Below are positions 32,331 to 44,692 of a stretch of DNA of 64,000 nt, piece by piece; positions within the stretch are counted from its first letter, which is position 1, and each line of letters starts with the position of its first letter. The translations under genes and the position numbers were made by a program. Source of the DNA: Pegea sp. RAD2-039 (Eukaryota; Chordata; Thaliacea; Salpida; Salpidae); contig JAQGEQ010000191.1 in assembly GCA_034620365.1 (NCBI GenBank), positions 434,001-498,000 on the forward strand, in the 5' to 3' direction. The notes under the pieces are model-generated. The model was not told the origin of the DNA, made no database searches, and saw only the letters and a program-made list of their open reading frames with translations.

Positions 32331-34344
32331 GTGGTAAGTTTGCAATATTATGAGAAATATCAGCAATAATAATATTAGACTTCAGCCCTTTCTTGCCAAC
32401 CTCCAGCTTCTGATAGTAATATTTCTACTAACAATAGTATAAGCCCACCTTATAACTTAACTATTGATGATTGTAACATCAAATCTATGATAATTAAGAT
32501 AAATCTTGGATCTCTTTGCTATATTTGAAGCTAAAGTTATCTATCGTTGTTCATTTTTTTGGCTATTTGGTGAAACTTCAAACCCAATTTCATCTAGCTA
32601 TGATATCATTAAGCATGATAGAATTGACAGCAGAGGATGTGATGCTTGCTTACTTCTTAAAAGATCAATACTTTCCTACTAGTTTAGATTCTTAGGATAT
32701 TTTCCGAAGTTATTTGTGCTTCTTTTGTAATTTTTGGAATTTAAAATCAGTTTTCGACCCCTTGTGACGTTTCATTGTAACTTTTAGAAATGTTGATAGT
32801 AATGCACAGTAACATTAATTTATACTTGTTGGGAAATCTTAATCTTTTTAACATAGATTAACTTCTTTATGTTTTATGATTCTACCCATAACAGATTTCT
32901 AAATTTTTCAGTTATTGATTCTTTAACTCAATCAGTTTATGAATCAAATCACTTGGAAGTCAATTTGCTTACATAGTTGTTATTAATGATGGCGTCACGA
33001 ATTTTGTAGATGTCATCATGCATGCTGTTTATCATGAGACGAACAAAAAAATGTTTCAATAAAAAGATTATTTTATTTATAAATCTTTGAAAAAAGATTT
33101 GTTCTTCTTTTTTCATCTTTTTTGGTTGGTTCTATATTTCTTATAGATCATTTGTAATTAGCAAACTTGTAAACACTAACTTACTGTACCAGGATGTGAA
33201 TCTTTATCTTATTGTCAGCAACTTAGTGCCATTATACTTCCTCAATTAAAACTGTAAGTTAATAGAATACTTATTGTCTAAAGTAAAACGGCTTTTCAAA
33301 GTAATTGTTAATTAATTCTAATTATTTAAACACAAACAAACAATTTACTTTATAACTTATTTAACTGATTAATGAATTTAACCAGTAATTAAAGTTTAGT
33401 TTTTCGAAGTAAAACTTCTTCTTATTTCTAATTTTATTTTCGTTTTCTAACTTTGCCTTTAAAGAAATTATTTTTTTCAAATATGAATTGAAAGTTATTA
33501 TTATATATTTTAAACTGGATAAATATTAAAAGAAATTAATAGCAAGCTCTAAATTCAGCTCATTTACAATATTTGCTTCATTTATTTGACTTTTTCCTCT
33601 CAAATGTTGTTAGTCGAAGCAGTAGGTCTTCACAACCATACTTTCTTCCTGTGTGCGCTTTGATTATATTACAAAGTAGTAAACGCTCTCCATCTTTTAG
33701 ATCTGTTGTTGGGTGATACAATCACTACCTGTGACAATGATATCGATCTGAACAACTTGTAGGTCTTCTGTTTGGGTTTATTTCCAAACCAGTTGCTTTT
33801 CCTAAAGCAGCCACAAGGTAACGACAATATTTACCTAGAATATAACTTATTTTCCGCGCTCAATAGGTGGCGTAAAATCAATTGGTGTTGACAGTAAGGT
33901 GATGTTCGGAACCATTCATAAAAATGTTTTTACTCATAACTTGAAGTTTCTCAAACTAAATTAAAAAATTCACATTTAAGTAAAACCACTTAACTGATGT
34001 TAAGTATCTATAAAAAATCAGTTTAAGATTAAGATTTAATCTCAAAGTAAACCAAATACTTGTTTGAAAGTACATTTTTATGCATGATTCAGTTTAATGG
34101 TTTGCTTCGGTGCGGATCCGGTAATAAAATGTAACGAATGTCTCTCCTGGTTGCATCTAGCATATATGGATGTGAGCCAACAAACTTATAAAATAATTGG
34201 TAGCAACCAGATGAAGTAAATTGAGTTTAAATGCTTCTTCACTATATATGGAACCATTAGTATGATACCTACCTCGTCCAATTCTATTTCAAACCTAATT
34301 CGACATCAGCAAAACCATATCCTCTAAATTAGACAAACTCAAAT

Positions 34345-35610
34345 CTGAAGTTTGCGAAGATGCTACAAAAGCAATGAGAAAATTTCTAGGTTGTTCAAAT
34401 CAATGTATGAATTAGGTGTTTCTACAAAGAACCCCGTCACATGGGTCTCAGTGGTCGGTGATTCTGAATCCTACAAATATAAGGCTATAAAGAAGAAGGT
34501 CATTGACACGCACAAAAAACTCACTCTAGACTGTGAGGATAGATAAAACAATGTCATCATCTTTAATGTCTCTGAGACTAATAAAGATGATGACAATAAT
34601 TTTTTTAACAAATGTGCTCTCAAGGCCTTGATCTTGTGGACGTTCCAAAAGTATCTACGATTAGGATTGCTGCGAAGACCTCAGATCATCAAAGACTGTA
34701 AGTGTCTTTTCAGAAAAGTTGCGACAAACACAACGCTATTTTCTCACCAAACTTCTTAAACTAACGCTTAAGAAAAAGTTCGAGATTATTAAAGTAGCAC
34801 AAGACATGTGTGACGAAGACTTCCAAGAAAATAAACGTCTTATAAGAAGCGTATAACCGAAATTATAAGAAACAACCAGCTGATTTTAAGTGCAAAGTTT
34901 AAAGTCCATAATGGGCTTTGGTAACCGTCTAAGTTTTTTTTAACAGAACTGGTAACAACCACTGGTCCCACATCTTCTTTTATATCCTTTTGGCACTCCA
35001 GCTTGAAGACCATGCTACAATTTCAAGCAAAGATAACAGCTAAAAGAAGCAAATTATCAATTTTCATAAAAGACATTTCTTCTATAAAACAAGGTATTCA
35101 ACGCGCGGTCGATTATATATATATATTATTATTGATTATTAAAATTTTCGAATTGAAAGCACTTTTGCATTCTAAAGGTTTCATATTTGTTTGTATTCTC
35201 GAAACTTGACTGAAACAGTTGCATCCTGATTCTTTTTTGGTTGAGGGTAATCTTTTATGTGTTTTGCATTGTGACAGACTGTATGATAAAGGCGGTAGTG
35301 TTTGTGTAATTTGTAAAACATCGCTTGCACCCATGATCTCTAAAATTCAGATCAATGCCAGCAATTGTCCAGGATTTGAGATTATCGCTTTCTTTTTCTT
35401 TTATCAAAATCCAAACCTTGAAACTTTTTTACCTACCTACCACTCTCTAAAACTAATGACAGGGGTTACTATAAAGGCCTTATTGAAGGTCTTGAAGAGT
35501 GTTGTTTGTCTTGAGTTATATATTTTAGGGGACTTTAATTTTAGTAAAATTGATTGGAACAACGCAACTTCAGAATTTATGAAAAGACCTTAGATCTGAA
35601 ATTGGTCTAA
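34345..35610 (+). mobile_element. LINE 5' half: ORF1 remnant and AP endonuclease
   Basis: 34352-34850 reads, with stops, as a lysine-rich ORF1-like protein (segments NPVTWVSVVGDSES and KKKFEIIKVAQDMCDEDFQ). 35219-35593 reads as the end of an apurinic endonuclease domain: a VICKTSLAP stretch, a YHSLKLMTG stretch and the hallmark LGDFNFSKIDWNN (the GDFN catalytic motif). Frameshifts show it is dead. The element stops about 50 bp before the right arm of inverted duplication 3, with no RT attached. It could be the 5' half of LINE-A, but no overlap proves this. Confidence 0.7.
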
Positions 35611-35645
35611 AAAAGACATGAGTTCGTTAAAAGAAACAAATATTA

Positions 35646-37709
35646 CGTTTTTCATCAGATTACTAGGATGCAGAGATCGGATTTAAAAAAAATCATTTTT
35701 AATGTTTTCTTCTTTCTAGTATCTCATGAGTGTTGATAATAGCAAATTGATTATTTCATTTTTGTATTTCAATAATGTACATAATCAGTAACAACTTATA
35801 ATCTATACTTAGTGATCTTCTAAAATAACTTTTTCTTATTTTGTTTGTAGTAAAGCTATAACTAAATATTTTTGGTTTTATGTTGAGCGTTTTGATAGAT
35901 TCTAAACTATTTTGTTCAACCAAATCAAGATTTAAAACAATATTTTTGATTCAGGAAAAACGTTTGACAAAAGTTTACTAAAAGAAAAGCGAAAAAAATG
36001 ATTTTTCGATAACTTGAGATTATATTACATAAAAAATGTTGAGCTTCAAATTACTTTTCAATTTCCTCAGTAAAACTTATCAGCTACATAAGTCTATATA
36101 AGTCTAGCTGCTTTTCCAATGTTGACTTAAAGATCTGTATAGATAAGCGCCTGTCGTTGTTCTCTATCTTATATTGTCTAAGCTCTTTATCAAATGGTTT
36201 TATATAATCGATATCATTTAATTGTATTTAGCTTAATTCGGGCTTCAAATACTTTAAGTTACTTTAAAATACTTTCAAGAAAGCAATTTTAAAATCTCAT
36301 GTTTTTGCAGAATATCTCTACAGTATTACCTCAGCTAGTTATCTTGGAATAAGAAATGTCTACTCCATTAGCAAGTTTAGCAAATCATGAAACGTCTGAA
36401 GAAAGAATTAGAGTGATCCGATTGTTGCTGACTAAATCTAGACAGCTTATCAGAATAATAGACTTATTTCTAAAAGAATTGGAAGTAACTGATTTGGATT
36501 TGAGTAGTATACTTGGCACATGTCGAATGCTTTCTCTTCGAAGTCAGCTTGAAGGTATTCAGCAAAGTAATTCTCAATCAAGAACGACTATAGAGGCTTT
36601 ATACCGAATTTTAAATTGCAATTTACTCATGAATGAGGTAAATATTGAAACCGAGATAATAGACAACATTGAAAAAGAAGTTTTAAGAATGAAAGTTTGT
36701 TTGACAAATATGCAATTGAATAATAATTCTTCAAAAATTAAAGAGAAGCTCCACGAAAGTAAAGTCAATTTTGCTGCATCGTGTTCTGTTTTAGTCCAAC
36801 TAAAAAGTCAAGATAGTATAGTTGTAGAAACTAAAACTCAAGAAAAAGCTTCAGATTGTAAAGAAAAGGAAAATTGTTCTACAGAAAACTGTACAAGCTC
36901 CAAGAATAATTTTGTGATTGAATGGTTGCATGTTGTTTCATCTTTAATTAAAAAATTTTTGTTAAAATATACACCTGGAATTTTTTTATATCATTTTGTC
37001 CACAACCTTTCTAGAGAAAACCAACAATCAACACAATCAACAGTATTAACAGAAGCAGAAGTTGAAAGATTCACAACAGTTGTATATAATTCAGAAGTAA
37101 ATCTTCTACAGAACGATATTTGTTGTGTTTGCTTGGAAGACTATATTGCTGAAGAAGAAGTTGTTGTATTGCCATGCAATCATCATATCCATAAAAAATG
37201 CTCTAAAGATTTGTTTTGTTATTCAAGTACCTGTCCAATGTGCCGACGAAATTTAAAAAGTCGATAAAAAAAGTTGGCATTTGAAAATATAAATCTAAGT
37301 TGACGTGTAAGAACTATTCAATTCTTAAATATTTGAAAGTTGGATTGAATCTAAATTAATTCGTAAGTTAATCTGCTTTAAACTTTAAACTAAGACGATC
37401 AACCTTTTTTTGTAGTATCGTCTTTTCTATATTTCAAAATATATCAAAGGATTTATTTTGTAATCATTGTTCTCTTCTAAGTCGTCTTCTTGCATATTTC
37501 GCTTTGTTTTGAAATTGCATTCTGATTCTTAATAAACCATTTTTTACTTTAAATTTATAATCTTACTAAGTGTAACAGCAGTAACAAGTTCTATAAAACT
37601 CCATATCAAGTTAGTTTTGAAAATTATTCAAATTTCAAATCTTTGAAAAGGCAAATTTGTATGTTTTGATATTAGACCAGATAACATTTTACATCATTAA
37701 CAAGATGTT
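35646..37709. repeat. inverted duplication 3, right arm (2,064 bp)
   Basis: Mirror of 29549-31612 with scattered substitutions and no large indel seen. Confidence 0.93.
36356..37267 (+). CDS. RING-H2 finger protein, copy 2 (probable E3 ubiquitin ligase)
   Basis: 303 aa, intact, in the opposite orientation to copy 1. All eight zinc ligands of the C3H2C3 RING are kept. Differences from copy 1 include V9A, R40K, S54G, Q57R, N77T, T80A, F114V, H137N, L211I, I258V and Q303R. Most are conservative and none touches a zinc ligand, so both copies look functional or only recently duplicated. The transcript would run toward the outer edge of the duplication. Confidence 0.88.
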   Translation: MSTPLASLANHETSEERIRVIRLLLTKSRQLIRIIDLFLKELEVTDLDLSSILGTCRMLSLRSQLEGIQQSNSQSRTTIEALYRILNCNLLMNEVNIETEIIDNIEKEVLRMKVCLTNMQLNNNSSKIKEKLHESKVNFAASCSVLVQLKSQDSIVVETKTQEKASDCKEKENCSTENCTSSKNNFVIEWLHVVSSLIKKFLLKYTPGIFLYHFVHNLSRENQQSTQSTVLTEAEVERFTTVVYNSEVNLLQNDICCVCLEDYIAEEEVVVLPCNHHIHKKCSKDLFCYSSTCPMCRRNLKSR

Positions 37710-37720
37710 TAATAACTAAC

Positions 37721-37922
37721 CGGATGCTTCTAACAAAGTAATTTTATTTGGGTCGAAGGGATTTGAATAATAGGGTTGGGATGGTACTTCAACAAGTAGT
37801 TGAATGATGGACGTGAATTGAAACCTATCAAAGCTCGTACAAGTGACCACTGGATTGGTCAGACTTAGTGACCTACAAATATCTTTAGGAACTTCTGGTG
37901 TTGCTGTAGTAGTTAGAGCCAT
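37721..37922 (-). CDS. orphan first coding exon of an unknown gene
   Basis: An ATG at 37922 (acceptor CTAATTTTATTTTAG just upstream) opens a 67-codon exon ([20 protein letters not shown]...[17 protein letters not shown]). It ends at a good donor, G|GTTAGT, at 37721/37720. The intron has only 11 bp before the edge of inverted duplication 3 (37709). I find no later exon on the minus strand within the duplication. The gene is either broken by the rearrangement or continues far away. The family is not recognised. Confidence 0.5.
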
Positions 37923-37934
37923 TATAAGGACCTA

Positions 37935-38782
37935 AAATAAAATTAGTGATCATAAGATGTAAGTTGAAAGAGTTTTACGTTTGGTAAATGAGACTTTATT
38001 CTTAAATTACGATAAGATGATCTGAAATTGTGTCTTCACAATGCGCTTCATCAATTGCAGTTGAGTCCGATGATCAGGTTGAGTTGTTCTAGTTTGTCTA
38101 AGCAGAAGTGATGTAGACAACTCAATAAAACAAAACTGACTGTTTCAAGTCTCAATAAATCCAATCATCAAAAAATGATAAGATCAATCACTAACAGATT
38201 ATAAAATAGAAGAATTTCTATAAATTGGAAAAAAACTTTTCCAAACTGTATTCAGTGAATTGCAGAGTAATTTTCAATTCAGACTTTCATAGGATCGCAA
38301 AGTTTGCTTACATGAAAGTTACACCTGGTGTGGATCACTGTACTTATCATAGAACCAAATTGAGTCAGTCTAGCTACATCACCAACTACAATATTCTTAA
38401 ATTTTAAGTTTGAGTTATTAATTGTTTGGTTTCACTTGAAACTAGTTTTTAATGGTAATAAAAAATCTTTGAAAATATTTTTCTACAATTTTTGCTAAAA
38501 ATTTTGAAAAAGTTTTATGGACATAAAATTTAAGCTTTTTATTCAAAAAATAGAATTGAAAATTATTTCAAAATGAAAGATTCTTTAAGCTAAAAGATAT
38601 AAAAAATATTTTAAAACTCAAACTGAACAATCTAGTCAATAATTCTGACAAATAGATGAAAATTGTTGCATAAAATTGTATTTTTTTAAAGAAGTTGAAA
38701 TCTAAGTTGTATCTCATTTTCAATAAATTAACTTTTATTGTAAATTTTGGTAATTTTTTTTTGGAATTGATGAGAAGCGAAA
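37935..38782. other. intergenic, probable 5' UTR region of the orphan exon
   Basis: AT-rich, no recognisable coding sequence. A short open reading at 38225-38407 lacks family features. The right part is the 3' flank of the TrpRS gene. Confidence 0.4.
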
Positions 38783-41457
38783 CTATTTTTTTCCTTTTGA
38801 AGATTTTGCTTCACAGGCTCTTTTGAAGTCATCGGCACAAGAAAATCTTCTTATCGCAAAAAACTTTTTCAAGACCTCCTCATCGACCTGACAAAAGAAA
38901 AGAAATTACAAACTTGTAAGAAAACTTCTGGAAAACATAAAAACTTATTTACTTCACATCTTTTTTTTTGATGATTGGCAACAATTTCTTGCAAAACTTC
39001 AATTAATCGTTTCTTTAGATGTCCAGTTAATAATTCACCACTTGAATATCCCTAAAATTTGAATATTTTTAACAATCATAGAAATAAAATCATGAAAAAT
39101 ACAAAGAAATATTTAGTTTAATTTGTAAACTGAATTTGATATAAGTCTCAATTTCCAGTTTGATGTTTTCAGAAAATAGTTTTAAAAAAACAGTTTTTCT
39201 ACTAAATAGTTTAGGAACTTTCTTCAAAGACTTATTTGAGGTTAATAATGATGTGATTAAAATTGAAAATACTTTTCTAATTTCTTCCAACTCTTCATCA
39301 TCATCTAGGAAGAACCTCAGATACTGGAAGCTAACATCAACATCACAGTCTCCTCCGAGTTTTCGATGTTCTTCAATTGTGTCTTTGCCTCCAGAAAAAG
39401 CATATTTGTTGATCTTTAAAAAGTTACAGCAAAAAATTTCATTTGAAATGAAATGTTTAAAATTTGTGTTTTAAACTGAAAAGTTAAAACTTTTTAACAA
39501 AAATTCTATCAATTTTTATTATTTTATAATTTATTATTATTATAAATATTTTATATAAACTATTGTAGGTCAAAAATGATTTTAAACACCAGTAATTTTG
39601 AGCAGAGGTAATATTATCATCTGAGAATACTCTCTTTTAATTTACAGATAAAAAAGTTTCTACAAATGAATTTTTAAATCAAATAATCACATCTCAAATT
39701 AAAAGTTTAAATTTGAAGTTAATCTTAAATTAATATTAGAGCTTCTAGAAGATTTTATAGAACTTTTGAGATGTAATTATTCAAAATTGAACTTCACTTT
39801 AATCTAAAACTTCAAATTTCTCATTTTATTCTGAAAATTCATTTCTTTTTCACCTTATTCTTTATCTGCTTCGGTGTGTCTGTGAGAAATATTGAAGATG
39901 TTGATTCACTAGAACTCATCTTAGATTGAGCTCCTTGGAGTGCAGGGAAGAAGACTGAATGAAGAAGAGCAGGTTTTCTGAACTTCAATTTAGGAGCAAC
40001 GTCTCGGGTCATCCGGAAGTAGGGGTCCTAAAGATCAAGAAGAGATATAATTAACTTGTTGTTGTTAGTAGAGGAGTTTTTACAAGTCAAGGTGCTAAAT
40101 CGAGTGAGATTTGAACCAGAGTCAACTAATTAAATCATCATAATCCTAGATGACAACAAATTACCTGATCAATAGCACAAGGAATCAAACAAGCTACATC
40201 TTTTGCACCTCCAAAAATATGAGGAAAACTCGAGGAGAAAGAAGGTGACGCCTGAATGGCGGGAAAACTAATCTTTCCTGAAACATAAAAAAGATAAAAA
40301 ACGAAAATAAGTAGAAAGCTTCTCACCTATGCAATCACTATCACCAAAACCAAATATTCCTTTCACTTGGTTGAAAGTAACACTCTTTTGAATTCGAACC
40401 ATATTCTTATAGAAATCCGTGCATGATCTAAGATGTAGATTGTTCAAAGATCGATTATTTGATTAGAGTATTCTAACCCAATATATTCCAAATCAGAAAA
40501 TATGAAAGTTTTTTCAGGATCAAAACCACAAGCGATGATATCTTTGGCATTTTCATGAGCTAGTTCATTACAATCTTCCAATTTAAGATCTTTCCACAAA
40601 AACTTTTCATCATCAGTTAGTTGAATGACAAGAGGAACATCAAATGTTTCTTGCAGCCATCTTTAAAGACACAAAATTAAACTAAAGACAAATTAACTTT
40701 AATAGGAGATTTACTGAGTAAACATAAATGGGATCAAATGTCCTAGATGCATTGCCATAGAAGAAGGACCTCTTCCGGTGTACAAGTAAAATGGTTTCCC
40801 TTTTTCATATAGATCCAAAATTTTATCAAATTCTCTGATAACAAAATATTAGTTTAAGAGAAAAATAGAAATATAAAGTTTGTTTTAAAAAAGAATTTTT
40901 AAAGTTTTTATCAAAGTAGGTGACACTTCAGCACCTTTGACCACCAAGCACACGACTATTGGTTTGGTGTTGTCACTGAAGAGTTTTCAAAAGGATCTAT
41001 TTTCTATAAAGTTTTTATAAATGGGACTTTGTTGATATTAAAAAAAAATCTTTGTTGCATTTATAGAAAATCATTTTAAAGTTTAAGTTCATTTTGAAGT
41101 TGAAATTATTTTAGTTAATCTTTATTTCTAAAACAATTAAATTGAAATAGAAAATGTAGAAAATATACCTGTGTGAAAAGAAAATACCTCTTCTTAAAAA
41201 CTGATGGACCTTTTTACCTTTTGATTCAACAATAGCTGTAATTTTTTTCAAAATTTCCTCATCAATTTTACTTGATCCAAACTTTACTATAAACAAGAGT
41301 AATGATTTTCAAACTTAATTTGAATTAATTACAACTTACTTATAAGTTTTTCATAATCAACTCCTTTCACATTTGAAGCACTTACTTTCCAAGGATTAAC
41401 TTCATCTTCTTCTACTGTAGCTTCAACTATTTTTGTTTCTTCAACTTTATCAGGCAT
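38783..41457 (-). CDS. WARS1: cytosolic tryptophan-tRNA ligase, 10 exons
   Basis: Charges tRNA-Trp with tryptophan in the cytosol (class Ic synthetase, homodimer). Exons in transcript order: 41457-41340, 41286-41169, 40834-40715, 40660-40478, 40427-40327, 40277-40165, 40027-39854, 39413-39273, 39051-38953, 38887-38783; total 1,272 nt, 423 aa. Landmarks follow human WARS1 in order: [38 protein letters not shown] (HIGH-like HLGH at residues 108-111), [41 protein letters not shown], and KMSSS at residues 287-291. Human has KMSAS there. The N-terminal WHEP domain of vertebrate WARS1 is absent; the protein starts with a short acidic leader. It is divergently oriented to BABAM1, 1.75 kb away. Confidence 0.96.
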
Positions 41458-43209
41458 ACTAATTTCTATATTATTAAATCTGAAATAAACTTTAATTAAT
41501 TATATAAGTGTAGTCTTGATTATAATTTTAAATTATTGAAGAAGTTTTAATATAAAAACTAAAATTTAGTTTTAATTTATTCCAATTGAACATAAAATAT
41601 ATTTAAAAAGTTATTCCATCATTAATTACAAAAACTGTAAAATTTAAGAAAATAAATTCTTATTCAACTTATAGAAACTATTTTAAAGAATGTATATTAT
41701 CTGAATCTCAACAAAAACTATTTCTTAAATAAACTAAAAAGACTAATATAAGATATATATTCAAACTATAGCTATTTGAAAGTTAAAACTTTAATAGTAG
41801 AATCATTTTATCAAGTAAACTTAACAGTTCTATAGATATTACTTTATAGGAATAATTTAATAAATGGTATTTTAAAAATTATATTAGTAAATTATAGAAA
41901 AATGAATTTATAAATCCTAGCATCTAAATTAGAAAGAGAGCAAAATTGATGTAATATACGTTAACATAAGAAGTAGCAATAAAAGCCCCTAAAATGAAAG
42001 TATCGCGTGTATTTAATAAAATTTTTTTATAACTAATATTTTATATTTTTACGGTTCATTAAATCTATGCATTAAATAAAAATACTCTAATGCTTTGAAA
42101 AGTGTATAAAGAATATACAATTAATCATGTATAGAATGTAACATTATTTTTAATCTTCAATTAAATTGTTGATTTTTTTTGCTGTCTGATAGAATTTCAA
42201 TTTACAGTCAAATGAAATAAAGAATTGACATGCTATTAATTATAGTTTCCCAAAGCTTTTTGAATATATAAAATCATTAACTTATAGACTTGCACTCAGC
42301 TTATTAATGAAAAGTAAGTTTTAAAGGTTTTAAGTGCATTATAATTTATTTACAAATATGAGTAAAAGCTTTAAATTTGAAAGTAAGGAAATATATCAAG
42401 TATTTTTTTTCAAAAATAGTAAGTATTACAAAGTTGCAATCATAAAAGTGAAAGAAAATATATACTTTCAAAAATATTTATTTGACAGTTATTAGCTAGT
42501 AGATAAGTTATAAACATTATACTATAAATCAGTTTTGTTGAATACTGAACTTTAAATCATCAAGAAATACTCTTAATCAACTTTCTAAACATTTTCATGT
42601 TCACTAAAAAGATATCATTAGATAGAAAACTTGTATCGGTTTTTAATTAAAAATTTTAATCTTAAAGTTTAGTTTAATCATTAAGATTATCGCTAGTAAG
42701 TGGTTATAGTGTGTAGATTGTGTATAATTAATTTATAGAAGTTCTTAAGCCTAATTTTGAGTTATAAAAAATTATGTTATTAAGAAAGCTAAATAAAACA
42801 AATCAAGTAACTGAAAGTTTATAAATTAAAATCTTATTTATAAATACTTTTATTTTATCTGTTTGATAGAAATATTTTCTAATAATAAACTTATTATAAA
42901 CTTTTTGTTATTATAATAAACTTGTCTAAACCTTAATAGGATTTTTTATAATTTAATTAAGTGGACACTTAAAATTCAAACACTTTAACAAAATTATTTA
43001 TTAGTATTTAAAAGAAAATTAAAATATCAAAGCTTATTTTTTAACATTAAGAATTTTGTTTTATTAGTGTATATATGAGCTTATAAAATATATTTTTATG
43101 TTATTTATAAGTATTTTTTCTAAAATAAATCAAATTTTAACTTATTTTTATTCAATTAAATTTAGATATAAAAAAATCTTTAATTTTTTAAAGGTTTGGT
43201 TTCTAAATA
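41458..43209. other. divergent intergenic region, TrpRS/BABAM1
   Basis: A 1.75-kb, very A/T-rich stretch with the start codons of two genes facing outward. It must hold both promoters, but no TATA box or CpG cluster stands out. No gene seen. Confidence 0.5.
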
Positions 43210-44692
43210 ATGTCAGCTGACTGCCACCAAAACTCGAATAAGATGAATAATGATTCGAAAGTAGAATCTGAAGAACATTCTTTAATTGATTTCTCATCAC
43301 CAGCTACAACTTCAGTCAGTTCTGAAACGAAAAACTCCAATTTAGTGACAAGTGAAGAAATTAAATCTAAATGCTCAACTAAAAACCACTTTCAATACCC
43401 TGTAGATGAAAGAAAATCTGACAATACTTTTGTTGATGAAAAATCAGAAGATGAAGTTGAAGAAGTTACAGATGATATAAAAACTCTGAAACGAATTTTC
43501 AAGAAGAGTTATGAATTACATCAAACTGTCGGAAAACTGGACTGCAAAGAAAAAATTGTTAGTTTCAAAATCTCAACAAAACTGTTTTTTTTAAGGAAAT
43601 ATTTTTAGGTTCTTTGTATCGACCACTCTGATCCTATGTCTTATAATCTTGTTGATTTGGAAGGATCTAAAGATGCTGTGTTTAATGCTGTGACTAGTGC
43701 TGTTAAACATTTTTTGTTGAGCAAATATTTTATCAGTTCTTCTCATGAGTACTCTCTGATACTGGTTAATGAAGATGTCCAATTAGTAAGTTGTTGATGA
43801 AAAGTTATTTGAAACTGATTGAAACTGTTTACAGATGACTGAAATGAATTCTCAATCTAATGAAATTGTTCAAATGCTTCGTGATGTATGGAATAGTAAA
43901 ACTATCGATTTACCAGAAAAAGAAATGAATTCTGCACAAAATGAAGATTTTTTTGATATTTCTTTGCTTTTCAAACAACTAGAAACTTTTGTCAAATTTC
44001 CTTCTAATGATTTTGATTCAAATGAATCAGTTCCTTTTGTTGTAAGAGTCATTTTTGTATATGGAAGATCGAACTGTCCTGTTCAACTACAAAATTCACA
44101 GGTACTTTAAAAATAGTTCTTTCATCAAACTGTTTTCTTGTACGACTTACAAATTTCAAACTTAAAATTTGAGTTTTAATCAATTTTTGAAGTCAGTTAA
44201 TTTCTAAACAGATCTTTCAAAATCTGACATCAAATCCTTATTTTTTCTTTGATGCTCTTTATATTCATGAAACTTCTTCAGAAGACAATAAAGTTGAAGT
44301 AAGTTTCAAGTTAGATGAATTTCTAGATTAATAAATACTTTGAACTCTAAATCTGTTACTTGAAATTTATTTTAATAAAAAGCTAGTTAATTTCTTAGCT
44401 AATAACATCAAGCTAACAATAAATCGTCTCTCAAACAAATCTTGTGCTGGGTGTTTGAGATGCTGAGGACTCGTTTGGATTTCTTGTATTAAACTTGTTC
44501 TTTTTACAGGAAGTTTATAAAAGTCTTTGTGATTTGGACATTGATGAAAAATCTTACATCTTAGAGACTGATTTGTCATCTGGTTTAATTGGAATCTTTA
44601 ATTGTTTCACAAAACTGCTAGGTCATCCATTGCAACGTCAGCCGCCAAGTTTTTTTGTAGATTATGAATTGAAAGCAGATGAAGTGCTCTAA
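43210..44692 (+). CDS. BABAM1: BRISC/BRCA1-A complex member 1 (MERIT40)
   Basis: MERIT40 is the VWA-like scaffold of two K63-deubiquitinase complexes, nuclear BRCA1-A (DNA double-strand-break response) and cytoplasmic BRISC. Exons: 43210-43557, 43609-43785, 43835-44101, 44212-44298, 44510-44692; total 1,062 nt, 353 aa. The first 105 residues are low-complexity and acidic. The VWA-like core follows: VLCIDHSDPMS, SSHEYSLILVNED, VPFVVRVIFVYGRSNCP, NPYFFFDALYIHE, and a C-terminal CFTKLLGHPLQRQ, matching human VVRTILVYSR, CPYFFFDVVYIH and CMAKLLAHPLQR. The C-terminus is shorter than in human. It converges with HYLS1 on the opposite strand. Confidence 0.93.

Larger units (their letters stand above)
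31613..34340. other. spacer of inverted duplication 3, 5' part
   Basis: Mostly AT-rich sequence without intact genes. It includes a TTTTTTACTGTTG microsatellite (31970-32020), a LINE-B tail fragment (32030-32065, plus strand, CCGTTCTCGGCCGAAGC) and a possible kelch-like exon remnant on the minus strand near 32170-32325. 32400-34300 shows nothing I can name. Confidence 0.4.

Noticed and set aside
44367-44579. Minus-strand open reading over BABAM1 exon 5.
   Set aside because: Antisense shadow of a coding exon with no features of its own.
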